Assembly (NCBI GenBank): GCA_902779745.1
Contig: CACZCT010000049.1
Location: 1-43,131 of the forward strand
From: an uncultured Prevotellaceae bacterium
GTDB taxonomy: Bacteria; Bacteroidota; Bacteroidia; Bacteroidales; Bacteroidaceae
Direction of reading: 5' to 3'
Length of the DNA stretch: 43,131 nt
The notes beneath the pieces were generated by a model. It did not search any database. It was not told the DNA's origin and saw nothing but the letters and a program-made list of their open reading frames with translations. Shown one piece after another: positions 24,070 through 32,526 of the stretch. Position 1 is the first letter of the stretch. The number at the start of each line of letters is the position of its first letter. Both the position numbers and the translations under genes were made by a program.

Positions 24070-25516
24070 GAAGATGAGAAGAGGTGTTTACTGGATAGTC
24101 TTGATGCTCCTGGCATTGCCAGTATGTGCTGCCAAGAAGAAGGTGGCGATGCCTGGTGTGAGTGTCACGAACCTCACCGTGGAGAATCTGAAACGACCAC
24201 TGGGTATAGATACCGCAGAGCCACGTTTCTCTTGGCAGATAACGAGTGACCAGCAGGATGTCCGTCAGACAGCCTATCAGATTATTGTATGTGACGATCA
24301 AGGAGAAGTGTGGAATACGGGCAAGGTGGATAGTGACCAACAGCTATGGCTCCCATACGCAGGCAAGCAATTGCAAAGCAATACCGCCTGTACTTGGAAG
24401 GTGAAGGTATGGACAACCGCTGGAGAATCGGAATGGAGCAGTGATGAGCGTTTTAGTATCGGTCTGTTGCATGAAGGTAAATGGAGTGGCTATTGGATCG
24501 GTCTGGAGCGTCTGATGCCAGGTGAGGAACGTGGCTTCCATACACGTATGTCTGCCCGCTATCTGCGAAAGGAATTCTCAATGAAGGACACTCCCATCAA
24601 ACGTGCCACAGCTTATGTGGCAGGTATCGGACTGCATGAGTTTTATGTCAATGGACAACGTATGGGCGACGGGGTGTTACAACCAGTACCTTCTGACTAT
24701 CGTAAAACCATTTATTACAATACTTATGATGTGACGTCTTGTCTCTTGTCTCACACATCAAAAATCTGTCTGGGTATTATATTGGGCAACGGGCGTCTTT
24801 TCCCTATGCAGCAACACAAGCCCTATAAGATTCATACCTTTGGCTATCCCAAGTGCCGCATCAATGTTATCATAGAATATGAGGATGGCACTACCCAGCG
24901 CCTACAGACTGACGATAAGGGATGGAAGGTGACAGCTGATGGTCCCATCCGTGCTAACAACGAGTACGATGGTGAGGAATATGATGCCTGTATGGAGATG
25001 AAAGGGTGGAGTAAGGTAGGCTACGATGATTCGAAATGGATGAAGGCTGAACGCACGGATATCCCTCAAGCTTATCTACGCAGTCAGATGACGCCAGGAA
25101 TGAAGGTGTTACAGCAAATCAACCCTTCATCGCTGAATGGTCGCATCGTGGATATAGGTCAGAATATTGCAGGTTGGCTAAAGGTACGCGTTCGTGGTCA
25201 GAAAGGTGACACCATTCGTATTGTCTATGCTGAAAGACTGAATGATGACGGCTCACTATATCGCGAGAATTTCCGCAATGCCCGCTCGACGGATGTCTAT
25301 GTCTGCAATGGCGAGGAAGGAAAAGACGGACGTTGGTGGACACCTACCTTTGTCTATCATGGCTTTAAGTATGCTGAGGTCATTGGACTGAAAGACTATA
25401 AGAAAGACGATTTCGTTGCAGAGGTTGTCGCTGACGAGATGTCATCGATGGGACAGTTTGAGTGTTCTGATCCTGTTTTGACCAGCGTCAGCCATGGTTG
25501 GGTGACCGTACAGTAG
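24062..25516 (+). CDS. GH78 alpha-L-rhamnosidase, N-terminal fragment (frameshifted from the next CDS)
   Basis: Signal peptide (MSKKMRRGVYWIVLMLLALPVCA) and the N-terminal beta-domains of a GH78 rhamnosidase: VTNLTVENLKRPLGIDTAEP, the FN3-like SWQITSDQQDVRQTAYQI, and the carbohydrate-binding ATAYVAGIGLHEFYVNGQRM...YYNTYDVT. The start of the catalytic region follows (QFECSDPVLTSV). The frame then ends at 25516. In the other frame the sequence reads DQRQPWLGDRTVGS, the well-known GH78 active-site entry (normally after PTDC). About 24 codons normally lie between SDPVL and this motif, so roughly 70-80 bases are missing near 25475-25480, including the helix and the PTDC strand. Without the barrel this fragment is unlikely to be active. 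RG-II contains several terminal rhamnoses, a natural target. Confidence 0.85.
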   Translation: MSKKMRRGVYWIVLMLLALPVCAAKKKVAMPGVSVTNLTVENLKRPLGIDTAEPRFSWQITSDQQDVRQTAYQIIVCDDQGEVWNTGKVDSDQQLWLPYAGKQLQSNTACTWKVKVWTTAGESEWSSDERFSIGLLHEGKWSGYWIGLERLMPGEERGFHTRMSARYLRKEFSMKDTPIKRATAYVAGIGLHEFYVNGQRMGDGVLQPVPSDYRKTIYYNTYDVTSCLLSHTSKICLGIILGNGRLFPMQQHKPYKIHTFGYPKCRINVIIEYEDGTTQRLQTDDKGWKVTADGPIRANNEYDGEEYDACMEMKGWSKVGYDDSKWMKAERTDIPQAYLRSQMTPGMKVLQQINPSSLNGRIVDIGQNIAGWLKVRVRGQKGDTIRIVYAERLNDDGSLYRENFRNARSTDVYVCNGEEGKDGRWWTPTFVYHGFKYAEVIGLKDYKKDDFVAEVVADEMSSMGQFECSDPVLTSVSHGWVTVQ

Positions 25517-28500
25517 GATCGTTAGGCGAGAGTTTCCTTTTCAACAACGAGCGACTCTATACCAAGTGGATGCGTGACATCTGTGAGGCACAGCGTACGG
25601 ACGGATGTATTCCTGATGTGGCACCTGCCTTCTGGAATTATTACTCAGATGACGTGGCATGGGCTGCTGCACTACCTTTCACCTGCGACATGCTGTGGCG
25701 CCAGTATGGTAACAAACAGCCCATCCTTGACAGCTATCCTTATATCAAGAAATGGGTACAGCATATTATTGAGGAATATAGCAAGAATGGTATTATCCAT
25801 TGTGGCAAGTATGCCGATTGGTGTGTGCCGCCAGAGAGCCTGGAGCTCATCCACTCTGCAGATCCCAGTCGTAAGACTGACGTGACACTCATCTCAACGG
25901 CATATATCATCCGTACCATGCAACTGATGGAACAGTGGGGGTGCGAAGCCGACTATTGGCGACCTATCCGGGAACAGATGATAACGGCATTCAACAAGCA
26001 ATTCCTGACGGTTAAGAAAGGCACGTCGCCGGCTCCTGGTCATGTGCTCTATCCTGACTCCATCTTCTACGCTAACAATACCGCTACAGCTAATCTGCTG
26101 GCACTTTCGTTCGGTATCGTACCAGAGGAATATCGTGTGGAGGTGATGAAGAATGTTGTAGAGAACATCATCATCAAGAACAACGCCCACGTACCCTGTG
26201 GGGTTATTGGAATCTCCTGGCTGTTGCGTGGGCTCAGTGACAATGGGTTCAGCGACATTGCCTATATGATAGCCACACAGAAGAGCTATCCTTCATGGGG
26301 CTACATGGCAGAGAACGGTGCCACTACCATCTGGGAACTATGGAACGGTAATACGGCATCACCGAAGATGAATAGCGGTAACCATGTCATGCTCCTTGGT
26401 GATTTGCTCACCTGGTGTTATCAATATGTAGGCGGTATCCGACAAAAAGATAACGCGTATAAGCACATTGTGCTTAAACCAACGTTCTCTATACAAGACT
26501 GCTCGTGGGCAAATGTAAGTTATGATTCTCCCTATGGTACGGTGACCAGTCATTGGAAAAAGACATTGCAGCATGTGGAGTGGGATGTCACCATTCCTTG
26601 TAACACCATTGCCGATGTCTGTCTACCCGATGGTACCGTTAGACAGGTAGGTTCTGGTAAATATCATTTCTCTTGCGACATACCTACCGCCTCATCCGCC
26701 ATCACGAAGGATGAGTTCCTATATGAACAGGCTCCATTCCCACAATGCCATGCTGCTACTATCGTGGAAACGAAGAAAGGTGATCTCGTAGCTACTTACT
26801 TTGGGGGAAAACATGAGCGTCATCCTGACGTATGTATCTGGGTGAGTATTAAAAAGAAAGGACAACAGGAGTGGAGCAAACCTATCCTCGCGGCTGACGG
26901 GGTCTTTACATTAGGTACAGCTTATGCGGAGATCGCTGGTATCACCACTGAGAGTACACCAGCTTCTGAAGGTCCTGCATGCCAAGGTCGCACATCAGCT
27001 CATCAAAGACGAAAGGCATGCTGGAATCCTGTCATCACAGAGATGCCCAATGGTGAGTTGTGGCTGTTCTTTAAGGTGGGTCTGAAGGTGTCAGATTGGA
27101 GTGGATGGCTTTGTAAGTCGAAGGACGGAGGACGTACATGGAGCGACAAGGAACCGTTACCCAAAGGATTCCTGGGACCTATTAAGAACAAACCTGAAAT
27201 CATTGATGGTCGTCTGTTATGTCCGTCGAGTACGGAGGATAATGGTTGGAAGTTCCATATGGAAATATATGATATCGCTCGAAAAGAGTGGAAGTATGTA
27301 GGTCCTGTTAAAGCGGAACTAGCCATGCGTACAGATGATATGAAAGCTCCCGTCACGAAGAGTGAGAAAGAGGATATCGAAGCCCCGGATGCTGGTGGTA
27401 AGGCAACTGAAGACGGTCGTCATCCCATTGACTGTATCCAGCCCTCTATCCTAAAGTTAAAGGACGGTCGTCTGCAGGTCCTGATGCGTACCCGTAACGG
27501 TAAGATAGCGACGTCGTTCTCCAGCGATAATGGAGATACATGGAGCAACGTAACCCTGCTAGATGTACCCAATAACCAGAGTGGCACCGATGCTGTCACA
27601 CTTCAGGATGGTCGTCATGTACTTATCTATAATGACTTTGCCACACTGCCAGGAACGAAAAAGGGTGTCCGCACACCACTTTCCATTGCCATCAGTAGTG
27701 ATGGTACCCATTGGCATCATGCCCTAACCCTCGAAGACTCTCCAATTAGTCAGTATTCCTATCCTTCCATTATCCAGGGCAAGGATGGTAAACTGCATGC
27801 CGTCTATACTTGGCGGCGTCTGCGTGTCGCATATAAAGAAATTGACTTGAATAAACTTCTCTCACTCTTTGCTTCCGAAACATCGGTGGCAGGTCTTTTC
27901 CCGATAGCCAACAGTGGTCGTATCATTTATAACTTCAACGAGGGATGGCATTTCCTATTGGGGGATGCCGCAGGTGCTGAGGCTGTCGACTTTGATGACG
28001 CTGCCTGGGAGATGGTCTGTGCTCCTCATACGGTACGTTTGGAACCCTCTGAGGTCAGTGGTTGTCGTAACTATCAGGGTGTCTGCTGGTATCGTAAGAA
28101 GTTCGTGGTACCTGCTGATATGCAAGACAAGGAGATAACCGTTCATTTTGAGGCTGTCATGGGTAAACAACAGGTCTATGTGAATGGTCGACTCGTCAAG
28201 GAGCATCTTGGTGGTTATCTGCCGATTACCATTGACTTGTCGAAGGAGGGTGTGAAGGCTGGTGACAAGTGTCTGATAGCTGTCAGGGCAGACAATAGTG
28301 ATGATAAGAACTATCCTCCTGGCAAGAAACAGACGCAGCTGGACTTTGCCTATCATGGTGGGATGTATCGTGATGTGTGGTTGATCGGTAAATCACCGAT
28401 TCATATCACCGATCCCATCGAGCGGGGACAGGTGGCTGGTGGCGGTGTCTTCCTCCATTATGATCGTATCTCGGAGAAGTCTGCAGACATTTTTGTCGAT

Positions 28501-30381
28501 GTGGAAGTAGAGGGAAAGGGTAGTGTCACCGTCATTGCCAACATCAAGGATGCGAAGGGACGGCTTGTCAGAACACTCAAAGCGTCTAAAAAGATAGTAT
28601 CGTCTTCCGTCTTCCATCTGACATCCTCCATCACCACTCCTCATCTGTGGTCTCCCGAGGATCCTTATCTCTACCAGGTAGAGATTCTGGTGATGCAAGG
28701 TAAGACTTGTGTGGACGGTGGTATGCTACGTGCCGGTATCCGTAAGGCGGAGTTCCGTGGGAAGGATGGGTTCTGGTTGAACGGCAAACCTTACCATCAG
28801 TTGATTGGTGGCAACCGTCACCAGGATTTCGCCTATGTGGGTAACGCGTTACCGAACTCCCAGCAGTGGCGTGACGCGAAACGGTTGAGGGATGCTGGAA
28901 TGACGATCATCCGTGCGGCTCACTATCCTCAGGACCCGTCGTTCATGGACGCCTGTGATGAACTGGGACTTTTTATTATCGTTCCCACTCCTGGTTGGCA
29001 GTATTGGAATAAGGATCCGCAGTGGGGGGAGATGGTGCATCAGAACACTCGTGATATCATCCGTCGTGACCGTAACCATCCCTCTGTGTTGATGTGGGAG
29101 CCGATCCTGAATGAGACCCGTTATCCTGAGGATTTTGCCATGAAGGCGTTACAGATTACCCGTGAGGAGTTTCCTTATGAGGGACGTCCCGTGGCTGCGG
29201 CGGATCTGAACTCGGCTGGTGTGAAGGAGCATTATGATGTGCTCTACGACTGGGCTGATAATATCGGAAAGGGTACGTTGGACACTGACAAGTGTGTCTT
29301 CACCCGTGAGTGGGGTGAGTATGTCGATGACTGGTATGCGCATAATGCCATCAACCGTGCCGCCCGTAGCTGGGGAGAACAGGCTCAGGTGACTGCCGCT
29401 CTCTCTCTTGCTGATACTTATGGGATGATGTATCGTGGTCAACGTCAGTTTATCGGCGGATGTCAGTGGCATCCCTTCGACCATCAGCGTGGCTATCATC
29501 CTGATGCTTATCTGGGTGGTATTTATGATGCTTTCCGTCAGAAGAAATATGCCTTTGAGATGTTCCGTTCTCAAAGTCAACAGGAACCGATGGTCTATAT
29601 CGCCCATGAGATGACGCAGTTCTCAGATAGTGACGTGGTGGTGTTCAGCAATTGTGACAGTGTTCGTCTGACGGCACTCAATGGTTGGAAGTCGGTGACG
29701 CTCCCTGTCGTCCATCAGCCAGAGGGTACTCCCAATACTCCTGTGGTCTTCAAGGGACTCTGGAACTTCTGGAAGGCACGTGAGGAGAGTTACACCAACC
29801 GTAAGTGGCAGAACGTGAAACTTGTGGCAGAGGGTATCAGGAACGGCAAGGTGGTCTGTCAAGAGACCAAGATGCCGTCTCGTCGGAGTACCAAGATACG
29901 CCTGTATGCCGATGAGATGGGTAGACAATTGGTGGCTGACGGCTCCGACTTCATGGTGGTGGTTGCTGAGATAACGGACGATAACGGAAACGTGCGTCGA
30001 CTGGCGCGTGAACATGTCACGTTCTCCGTAGAGGGCGAGGGCAGTATCATCGGTGATGCCTCCATCGCTGCCAATCCGCGTCTGGTGGAGTGGGGCAGTG
30101 CCCCTTGTCTGGTGCGTAGTACCCATCGTCCCGGCAAGATCCGTATCATAGCCCGTCCGACCTTCGAGGGTGTCCATGCTCCCACTGCCGACACGTTGGA
30201 GATTGAGAGCATCCCTTACGACATACCTCTCTGTAATGGTATCTATCAACCTTCCAAACAACAGGTTGGTAAACCGTCTTCAAGTCGTACGGACACTCCC
30301 CAAAGTGGTATGTCCGACGAGCAACGCCGCAAGGAGTTGGAAGAAGTGGAAAAGCAACAGCAAGATTTCGGAATTAATTAA
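25498..30381 (+). CDS. GH78 catalytic domain - sialidase-like domain - GH2 fusion (C-terminal part of broken gene)
   Basis: Coding sense begins at about 25480; TTG at 25498 is an artificial start. Residues about 1-400 are the GH78 (alpha/alpha)6 barrel, with KYADWCVPPES, ATTIWELWNG and the C-terminal sandwich. Residues about 401-790 (from 26701) are a COG4692-type sialidase-like propeller (CHAATIVETKKGDLVATYFGG, Asp boxes SKDGGRTWS and SSDNGDTWS, IQPSILKLKDGRLQVLMRTR, YSYPSIIQGKDG). Residues about 800-1560 are a GH2 enzyme: sugar-binding FNEGWHFLLGD, acid/base glutamate in WEPILNET, probable nucleophile glutamate in FTREWGEY. A charged tail (RRKELEEVEKQQQD) ends it. With the previous fragment this would be one protein of about 2,140 residues with three catalytic modules and one signal peptide. 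RG-II chain C is rhamnose on Kdo, so a rhamnosidase joined to a sialidase-fold enzyme is suggestive, but this is inference. Confidence 0.85.
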   Translation: MGDRTVGSLGESFLFNNERLYTKWMRDICEAQRTDGCIPDVAPAFWNYYSDDVAWAAALPFTCDMLWRQYGNKQPILDSYPYIKKWVQHIIEEYSKNGIIHCGKYADWCVPPESLELIHSADPSRKTDVTLISTAYIIRTMQLMEQWGCEADYWRPIREQMITAFNKQFLTVKKGTSPAPGHVLYPDSIFYANNTATANLLALSFGIVPEEYRVEVMKNVVENIIIKNNAHVPCGVIGISWLLRGLSDNGFSDIAYMIATQKSYPSWGYMAENGATTIWELWNGNTASPKMNSGNHVMLLGDLLTWCYQYVGGIRQKDNAYKHIVLKPTFSIQDCSWANVSYDSPYGTVTSHWKKTLQHVEWDVTIPCNTIADVCLPDGTVRQVGSGKYHFSCDIPTASSAITKDEFLYEQAPFPQCHAATIVETKKGDLVATYFGGKHERHPDVCIWVSIKKKGQQEWSKPILAADGVFTLGTAYAEIAGITTESTPASEGPACQGRTSAHQRRKACWNPVITEMPNGELWLFFKVGLKVSDWSGWLCKSKDGGRTWSDKEPLPKGFLGPIKNKPEIIDGRLLCPSSTEDNGWKFHMEIYDIARKEWKYVGPVKAELAMRTDDMKAPVTKSEKEDIEAPDAGGKATEDGRHPIDCIQPSILKLKDGRLQVLMRTRNGKIATSFSSDNGDTWSNVTLLDVPNNQSGTDAVTLQDGRHVLIYNDFATLPGTKKGVRTPLSIAISSDGTHWHHALTLEDSPISQYSYPSIIQGKDGKLHAVYTWRRLRVAYKEIDLNKLLSLFASETSVAGLFPIANSGRIIYNFNEGWHFLLGDAAGAEAVDFDDAAWEMVCAPHTVRLEPSEVSGCRNYQGVCWYRKKFVVPADMQDKEITVHFEAVMGKQQVYVNGRLVKEHLGGYLPITIDLSKEGVKAGDKCLIAVRADNSDDKNYPPGKKQTQLDFAYHGGMYRDVWLIGKSPIHITDPIERGQVAGGGVFLHYDRISEKSADIFVDVEVEGKGSVTVIANIKDAKGRLVRTLKASKKIVSSSVFHLTSSITTPHLWSPEDPYLYQVEILVMQGKTCVDGGMLRAGIRKAEFRGKDGFWLNGKPYHQLIGGNRHQDFAYVGNALPNSQQWRDAKRLRDAGMTIIRAAHYPQDPSFMDACDELGLFIIVPTPGWQYWNKDPQWGEMVHQNTRDIIRRDRNHPSVLMWEPILNETRYPEDFAMKALQITREEFPYEGRPVAAADLNSAGVKEHYDVLYDWADNIGKGTLDTDKCVFTREWGEYVDDWYAHNAINRAARSWGEQAQVTAALSLADTYGMMYRGQRQFIGGCQWHPFDHQRGYHPDAYLGGIYDAFRQKKYAFEMFRSQSQQEPMVYIAHEMTQFSDSDVVVFSNCDSVRLTALNGWKSVTLPVVHQPEGTPNTPVVFKGLWNFWKAREESYTNRKWQNVKLVAEGIRNGKVVCQETKMPSRRSTKIRLYADEMGRQLVADGSDFMVVVAEITDDNGNVRRLAREHVTFSVEGEGSIIGDASIAANPRLVEWGSAPCLVRSTHRPGKIRIIARPTFEGVHAPTADTLEIESIPYDIPLCNGIYQPSKQQVGKPSSSRTDTPQSGMSDEQRRKELEEVEKQQQDFGIN

Positions 30382-30388
30382 AATAGTC

Positions 30389-31183
30389 TTACGTTAGTTC
30401 CCAGAAGGCGACGGCAGAGGCGGCAGCGACATTGAGGGAATCGACACCATGTGCCATCGGGATGCGTACCACATAATCCGCTTCGTCGATGGTCTCCTGA
30501 GGTAGTCCGTCACCTTCCGTTCCCATGATAATCGCCAGTCGTTCTTCTTGTTTCAGGATAGGGGAGTCAAGGGAAATGGATTTGTCGGTGAGTGCCATGG
30601 CAACGGTCTTGAATCCATAGTCATGCAGTTGTCGGATGTCCCCTTCCAACCATGTCCAAGGTACCAGGAATACAGACCCCATTGAGACTCTGACAGCACG
30701 TCGATTCAATGGGTCGCAGGAGCTCGTTGTCAATAGTACTGCATCAATGCCTAAGGCTGCCGCTGAACGGAAGATGGCACCGATATTCGTCGTGTCTACC
30801 ACACCGTCGATGACGACGATGCGACGTGCATTTCCGCATACTTCCTCCACACTCTTTGAAGCAGGGCGGCGCATGGCACAAAGTACGCCACGTGTTAGTA
30901 TATAGCCCGTCAACTCTGCCAACAGTTCCCGTTCTCCGGTATAGACGGGAATATCACTGCAACGGTTGATGATGTCGGCTGCATCGCCTTCGATATGTCT
31001 GCGCTCGCATAGTAGAGCTACAGGTTGACAACCAGCATTCAGTGCCACCCGAATCACCTTTGGACTCTCCACGATGAAGATTCCCTTCTGGGGCTCTATA
31101 CGGTTGCGCAACTGTGCTTCCGTCAGGGTGCTGAACATCTCCACGCCGGGGTGGTGGAGGGATGTAATGTCGATAATGGGCAT
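30389..31183 (-). CDS. TrmH/SpoU-family RNA 2'-O-methyltransferase
   Basis: Cytosolic S-adenosylmethionine-dependent enzyme that methylates ribose 2'-hydroxyls in tRNA or rRNA, 264 residues. The N-terminal substrate-binding domain (residues 1-100) is followed by the knotted SPOUT domain with motif 1 DTTNIGAIFRSAAALG, motif 2 IIMGTEGDGLP and motif 3 VRIPMAHGVDSLNVAAASAVAFWEL. The N of TNIGAIFR and the S/N of DSLNV are the usual catalytic and cofactor positions. It faces the glycoside hydrolase operon with only 7 bases between the stop codons, so the two converge without a visible terminator. Which RNA it modifies cannot be told. It starts a housekeeping-like stretch, marking the edge of the pectin locus. 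Confidence 0.93.
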   Translation of the reverse strand: MPIIDITSLHHPGVEMFSTLTEAQLRNRIEPQKGIFIVESPKVIRVALNAGCQPVALLCERRHIEGDAADIINRCSDIPVYTGERELLAELTGYILTRGVLCAMRRPASKSVEEVCGNARRIVVIDGVVDTTNIGAIFRSAAALGIDAVLLTTSSCDPLNRRAVRVSMGSVFLVPWTWLEGDIRQLHDYGFKTVAMALTDKSISLDSPILKQEERLAIIMGTEGDGLPQETIDEADYVVRIPMAHGVDSLNVAAASAVAFWELT

Positions 31184-31203
31184 GTCCTTTTCTTATTTAA
31201 CTG

Positions 31204-31232
31204 CAAAATTATTAAAAATAAATGAGAACAAA
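31204..31232 (-). promoter_or_regulatory. Possible promoter of the TrmH-type gene
   Basis: On the minus strand TAATTTTG (31211-31204) fits TAnnTTTG, and TTTG (31232-31229) lies 17 bases upstream, slightly short of the usual 19-21. The leader would be only about 14 bases. Confidence 0.4.
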
Positions 31233-31256
31233 CCATCGTAATTAGGTTTTATTTCG

Positions 31257-31264
31257 TATATTTG
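31257..31264 (+). promoter_or_regulatory. Bacteroidetes -7 box TATATTTG for the dehydrogenase operon
   Basis: TATATTTG is an exact TAnnTTTG match, 41 bases before the ATG at 31306. No clean TTTG lies at the expected upstream distance. Confidence 0.55.
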
Positions 31265-31305
31265 CGACAAAAGTCGCGAACTTACTAACACAAAACATTT
31301 TTATT

Positions 31306-32487
31306 ATGAAAGATTTCATGTATTATGCACCTACGGAAGTGGTGTTTGGAAGAGAGTCGGAAGAGCAGGTTGCTCAATTAGTGAAAAAATACGGCGGTCA
31401 TCGCGTACTTGTCCATTATGGTGGACAGAGTGCCAAACGTTCAGGACTGCTTGATAAGATATGTCGTCTGTTGGACGAGGGCGGAGTACCTCATACAGAG
31501 TTAGGCGGAGTCGTTCCTAATCCCCGTCTGTCACTGGTTCACAAGGGTATCGATCTTTGTAAGGAACAACAGATAGACTTCATCCTTGCCGTGGGTGGTG
31601 GTAGTGTGATTGACTCTGCCAAGGCAATAGCCTATGGTGTCTGCTATGAAGGCGATGTCTGGGACTTCTATCTGCGGAAGGCTGTTGCGCAAGCCTGTCT
31701 GCCCGTTGCCTCCGTACTGACGATTCCTGCCGCAGGCAGTGAGATGAGTGAGGCGAGTGTTATCACCAACGAGGACGGAGACGTGAAACTGGGTTATTCC
31801 AATAGTATCTCGCGTCCCAAGTTTGCCATCATGAATCCCGAGCGTACCTTCACGCTGCCTCCGTATCAAACGGCTGCTGGTGTGACGGACATGATGATGC
31901 ACACGATGGAGCGTTATTTCACCCATGATGGTGATATGGACCTGACGACGGCGATTGCAGAGGCCGTGTTGCGTACGATGAAGGATAATATCTTCTATGT
32001 GTTGAAAAATCCTACGGATTACCGCTATCGTGCCCAGATTATGTGGGGCGGCAGTGTGGCTCATAACGGTCTGACGGGCTGTGGTGTCCGTGACGACTGG
32101 GCAACGCACCAGTTGGAGCATGAGCTGAGCGGTATGTTTGATGTCACCCATGGTGCCGGTCTTGCCGCTGTCTGGCCCAGTTGGGCACGTTATGTCTACA
32201 AGGAGGACGTCAGTCGCTTTGTCCGTTTTGCCGTCAATGTGATGGATGTTCCCAACGACTTCACCGACCCCGAAGGTACTGCCTTGCGTGGCATAGAGGC
32301 GATGGAGCGTTTCTATCATGCCATCGGCATGCCTGTCAATATCCATGAGTTGATCGGTCGTGAGATTACGGATAACGAGATCAAGGAAATGGTCCGTAAG
32401 TGCAGCCGTAACTATACGTCGACCACGGGCTGTTTCAAAGTATTGGCAGCAGAGGATATGGAGGCTATCTACAAGATGGCACGATAA
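31306..32487 (+). CDS. Iron-containing alcohol dehydrogenase (BdhA/YqhD type)
   Basis: Cytosolic NAD(P)H-dependent dehydrogenase that reduces aldehydes to alcohols, 393 residues, normal for the group. The N-terminal Rossmann-like part has FILAVGGGSVIDSAKAIAYG near residues 90-110, then TIPAAGSEMSEASVIT. The metal site is visible as D and H in GVTDMMMHTMERY plus two histidines 14 residues apart in ATHQLEHELSGMFDVTHGAG. That spacing is as I recall for the metal ligands of YqhD. It is followed 39 bases later by ettA and may be cotranscribed. In this setting it could recycle NADPH or detoxify short aldehydes; glycolaldehyde or lactaldehyde from sugar breakdown is possible, but nothing here proves a link to pectin use. 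Confidence 0.92.
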   Translation: MKDFMYYAPTEVVFGRESEEQVAQLVKKYGGHRVLVHYGGQSAKRSGLLDKICRLLDEGGVPHTELGGVVPNPRLSLVHKGIDLCKEQQIDFILAVGGGSVIDSAKAIAYGVCYEGDVWDFYLRKAVAQACLPVASVLTIPAAGSEMSEASVITNEDGDVKLGYSNSISRPKFAIMNPERTFTLPPYQTAAGVTDMMMHTMERYFTHDGDMDLTTAIAEAVLRTMKDNIFYVLKNPTDYRYRAQIMWGGSVAHNGLTGCGVRDDWATHQLEHELSGMFDVTHGAGLAAVWPSWARYVYKEDVSRFVRFAVNVMDVPNDFTDPEGTALRGIEAMERFYHAIGMPVNIHELIGREITDNEIKEMVRKCSRNYTSTTGCFKVLAAEDMEAIYKMAR

Positions 32488-32526
32488 GCAGAGAAGAGAG
32501 TAGAGTAAAGGTTATCAGTAAAAACT

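Noticed and set aside
25498-25500. TTG at 25498 as a true start of the large fusion protein
   Set aside because: The preceding in-frame bases encode DQRQPW, the GH78 active-site entry, so this is the interior of a broken gene.
26701-27860. Sialic-acid sialidase of family GH33
   Set aside because: Asp boxes and the propeller are present, but the pattern matches COG4692-type proteins and the setting is a plant pectin locus; a sialic acid target is not supported.
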